DNA from: Gemmatimonadaceae bacterium
GTDB taxonomy: Bacteria > Gemmatimonadota > Gemmatimonadetes > Gemmatimonadales > Gemmatimonadaceae
NCBI GenBank assembly: GCA_013361745.1
Contig: JABFXM010000464.1
Coordinates: forward strand, 1 to 8,599
Direction: 5' to 3'
DNA: 8,599 bases
The notes beneath the pieces were generated by a model. That model worked only from the letters and a program-made list of their open reading frames with translations. It ran no database searches and had not been told where the DNA came from. Numbering within the stretch: position 1 is the first letter of the stretch; the number at the start of each line of letters is the position of its first letter. This document shows, piece by piece, positions 7,231 to 8,599 of this stretch. The position numbers and the translations under genes are program-made.

Positions 7231-7976
7231 TCCGCGATCGCGTGCGCGACCTGCTCGGCAAGGTCGCGGACGGAACCCTCCGCATCGACGACGCGCTGGA
7301 CCGGCTCGCACACGCGCCGGTCGAGGAGCTCCCGTACGCGTCGATCGACCACCATCGCGCGCTGCGCCAGGGCTTCCCGGAAGTGATCTACGCGCCGGGG
7401 AAGACGGTCGAGCAGACAGTCGGGATCGCGGAGCGCATCGCCCAGCGCGGGGACGGGTTTCTCGTCACGCGCACGGACGACGCGACGCGTGAGGCACTGC
7501 GCGCGCGCTTCCCCTCCGTCGAGCTCAATGCGCTCGGCCGCACCGCGTGGCTCGCCCCCGACCAATCGGCGCCGCGCGGCGTCGGCGACGTCCTCGTCGT
7601 CACCGCGGGCACGAGCGATCTCCCCGTCGCCGAGGAGGCCGCGGTGACCGCGACGGCGATGGGGAACACCGTCAAACGTCTGACCGATGTCGGCGTCGCG
7701 GGAATCCATCGCCTCCTCGCCCGCGCGTCCGAGCTGCATACGGCGCGGGTGGTGATCGTCGTCGCGGGGATGGACGGCGCGCTGCCCAGCGTCGTCGGCG
7801 GACTGACGCGCGTGCCGGTGATCGCCGTCCCGACGAGCGTCGGCTACGGCGCGAGCTTCGGTGGGATCGCGGCGCTGCTCTCGATGCTCTCGAGCTGCGC
7901 CGCCGGCGTCACCGTGGTGAACATCGACAACGGTTTCGGGGCCGCGGTCGCCGCATCGCGGATCACGCACGACTGA
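7227..7976 (+). CDS. larB: LarB: pyridinium-3,5-bisthiocarboxylate mononucleotide pathway carboxylase/hydrolase
   Basis: Protein of 249 residues with a PurE (AIR carboxylase)-like C-terminal domain. LarB carboxylates the pyridinium ring of nicotinate adenine dinucleotide and hydrolyses the phosphoanhydride. This is the first step to the nickel-pincer nucleotide cofactor of lactate racemase and related LarA enzymes. The N-terminal part has the LarB signature IDHHRALRQGFPEVIYAPGKT. The PurE-like part has VVTAGTSDLP (127-133 for AGTSDLP), AGMDGALPSVVGGL and SSCAAGVTVVNIDNGFGA. C224 aligns with the Lactobacillus cysteine known to form a pyridine adduct; D183 stands where I recall Glu. I chose the GTG at 7227, which overlaps the dusB stop as GTGA, with GAGG ten bases upstream; GTG 7242 is a less likely alternative. 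larC, larE and larA are not in the window. PurE itself is excluded by the N-terminal domain. Confidence 0.9.
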   Translation: MIRDRVRDLLGKVADGTLRIDDALDRLAHAPVEELPYASIDHHRALRQGFPEVIYAPGKTVEQTVGIAERIAQRGDGFLVTRTDDATREALRARFPSVELNALGRTAWLAPDQSAPRGVGDVLVVTAGTSDLPVAEEAAVTATAMGNTVKRLTDVGVAGIHRLLARASELHTARVVIVVAGMDGALPSVVGGLTRVPVIAVPTSVGYGASFGGIAALLSMLSSCAAGVTVVNIDNGFGAAVAASRITHD

Positions 7977-7983
7977 CGCGGCG

Positions 7984-8599
7984 ATGCCCGGGCGGCCATC
8001 GCCCGGTGCCCCGGCGCTGCGGGTGGTGAGCGACGTGCCGGCCCAGCGGCCGAAGCACCCGGTGTTCGCGTCGCTGTCGATCGGCGCCGCATGGCTCGTG
8101 GCCGCCGGCGCGCTCTACGCACTTCGGCATGGCCCGGCGATGCCGGCGTGGGTCTCACTTCTCGCGGCGGCGACCAACGCGATCGCGCTCGCCGTCGGTT
8201 GGCTCGCTTCGGCGCGCAGGCTTCCGCGCCGGTTGTACGACACGTTCATCCCGTCGCTCCTGGTCGCGTCGGCGCCGCTCTTCCTGCTGATCGAGCTCAC
8301 CGGTGGCCTGCGCTCACCCGCGGTGCTCGTCCCCGGGTTCGTCGCGCTGGGGGTGGCGTGGCGCGGAGACCTGAAGCGCGGCGCCGCCGTCGCCGGCGCA
8401 TGGGCGGCGGTGCTCGTCCTCGCTGGTGCGGCACTGCACCATCGCACCGAGAATGCGTGGCTGCTCTCCGTCGTGTTCACGATCTTCTCGCTCGCGCTCA
8501 TTCCCGTCGTCTACGCGCGCCAGGCCGTAGCCGCGGAGACGAAGGAGCGCCAGCGTCTCGCGCGAGGCGAGGGCTATCTCGCCGAGCGTCGCTTGACGC
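7984..8599 (+). CDS. Polytopic membrane protein, amino-terminal part (possible sensor of a signalling protein)
   Basis: The frame is open from the ATG at 7984 to the window end (205 codons, no stop), so the gene is cut at its 3' side. After a polar, proline-rich start of about 26 residues there are six probable membrane helices: roughly 28-48, 55-77, 88-106, 112-126, 132-151 and 159-178. A charged stretch rich in Glu, Arg and Lys follows (AAETKERQRLARGEGYLAERR), which looks like the start of a cytoplasmic linker helix. The ELTGGLRSP turn between helices 3 and 4 resembles the TGG..SP loop of some membrane histidine kinases of the RegB/PrrB kind. Sensor kinase or diguanylate cyclase is therefore possible, but the output domain is not visible. 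It starts 7 bp after larB without a clear Shine-Dalgarno; GTG codons at 8023, 8026 and 8035 are alternative starts. Confidence 0.65.
   Translation, partial: MPGRPSPGAPALRVVSDVPAQRPKHPVFASLSIGAAWLVAAGALYALRHGPAMPAWVSLLAAATNAIALAVGWLASARRLPRRLYDTFIPSLLVASAPLFLLIELTGGLRSPAVLVPGFVALGVAWRGDLKRGAAVAGAWAAVLVLAGAALHHRTENAWLLSVVFTIFSLALIPVVYARQAVAAETKERQRLARGEGYLAERRLT

Overview
The window is a stretch of high-GC (roughly two thirds G+C by eye), densely coding bacterial chromosome. It carries housekeeping genes with short or overlapping junctions and no sign of mobile DNA, CRISPR, tRNA or rRNA. The archaeal/eukaryote-like ProRS, a HisRS of the unusual GFGMGD type and the gene order hisS-proS-lysA-metallophosphoesterase-guaA fit a soil-type lineage such as Gemmatimonadota. 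That assignment is my inference from family resemblance and is not proven here.

Layout. Positions 1-5585 (+) form a likely operon: the 3' part of hisS, proS (18 bp later), lysA (GTG start inside proS, 19 bp overlap), a small YfcE/MJ0936-type metallophosphoesterase (start overlapping the lysA stop by 1 base) and guaA (37 bp later). guaA ends in a run of ten C inside a degenerate C-rich heptad stretch, and its usual C-terminus is missing. Positions 5610-6062 (-) hold a lone PtsN-like EIIA gene, convergent with guaA. Its good sigma70-type promoter and a perfect 10-bp palindrome lie in the 130-bp gap that separates it from the divergent dusB. Positions 6193-7976 (+) hold dusB and larB, coupled by a GTGA overlap. 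From 7984 to the window edge runs the amino-terminal part of a six-helix membrane protein, possibly the sensor half of a signalling protein.

How the genes relate. hisS and proS supply charged tRNAs; lysA makes lysine from diaminopimelate; guaA makes GMP; dusB makes dihydrouridine in tRNA; ptsN is probably regulatory; larB makes the first intermediate of the nickel-pincer nucleotide cofactor, although no larC or larE is present here. No gap between genes exceeds 130 bp.

I found no convincing new multi-gene system. The observations most worth checking are the altered GuaA C-terminus with its homopolymer and repeat, the GHTH-to-GCSH change in the metallophosphoesterase, and the promoter plus palindrome in front of ptsN.
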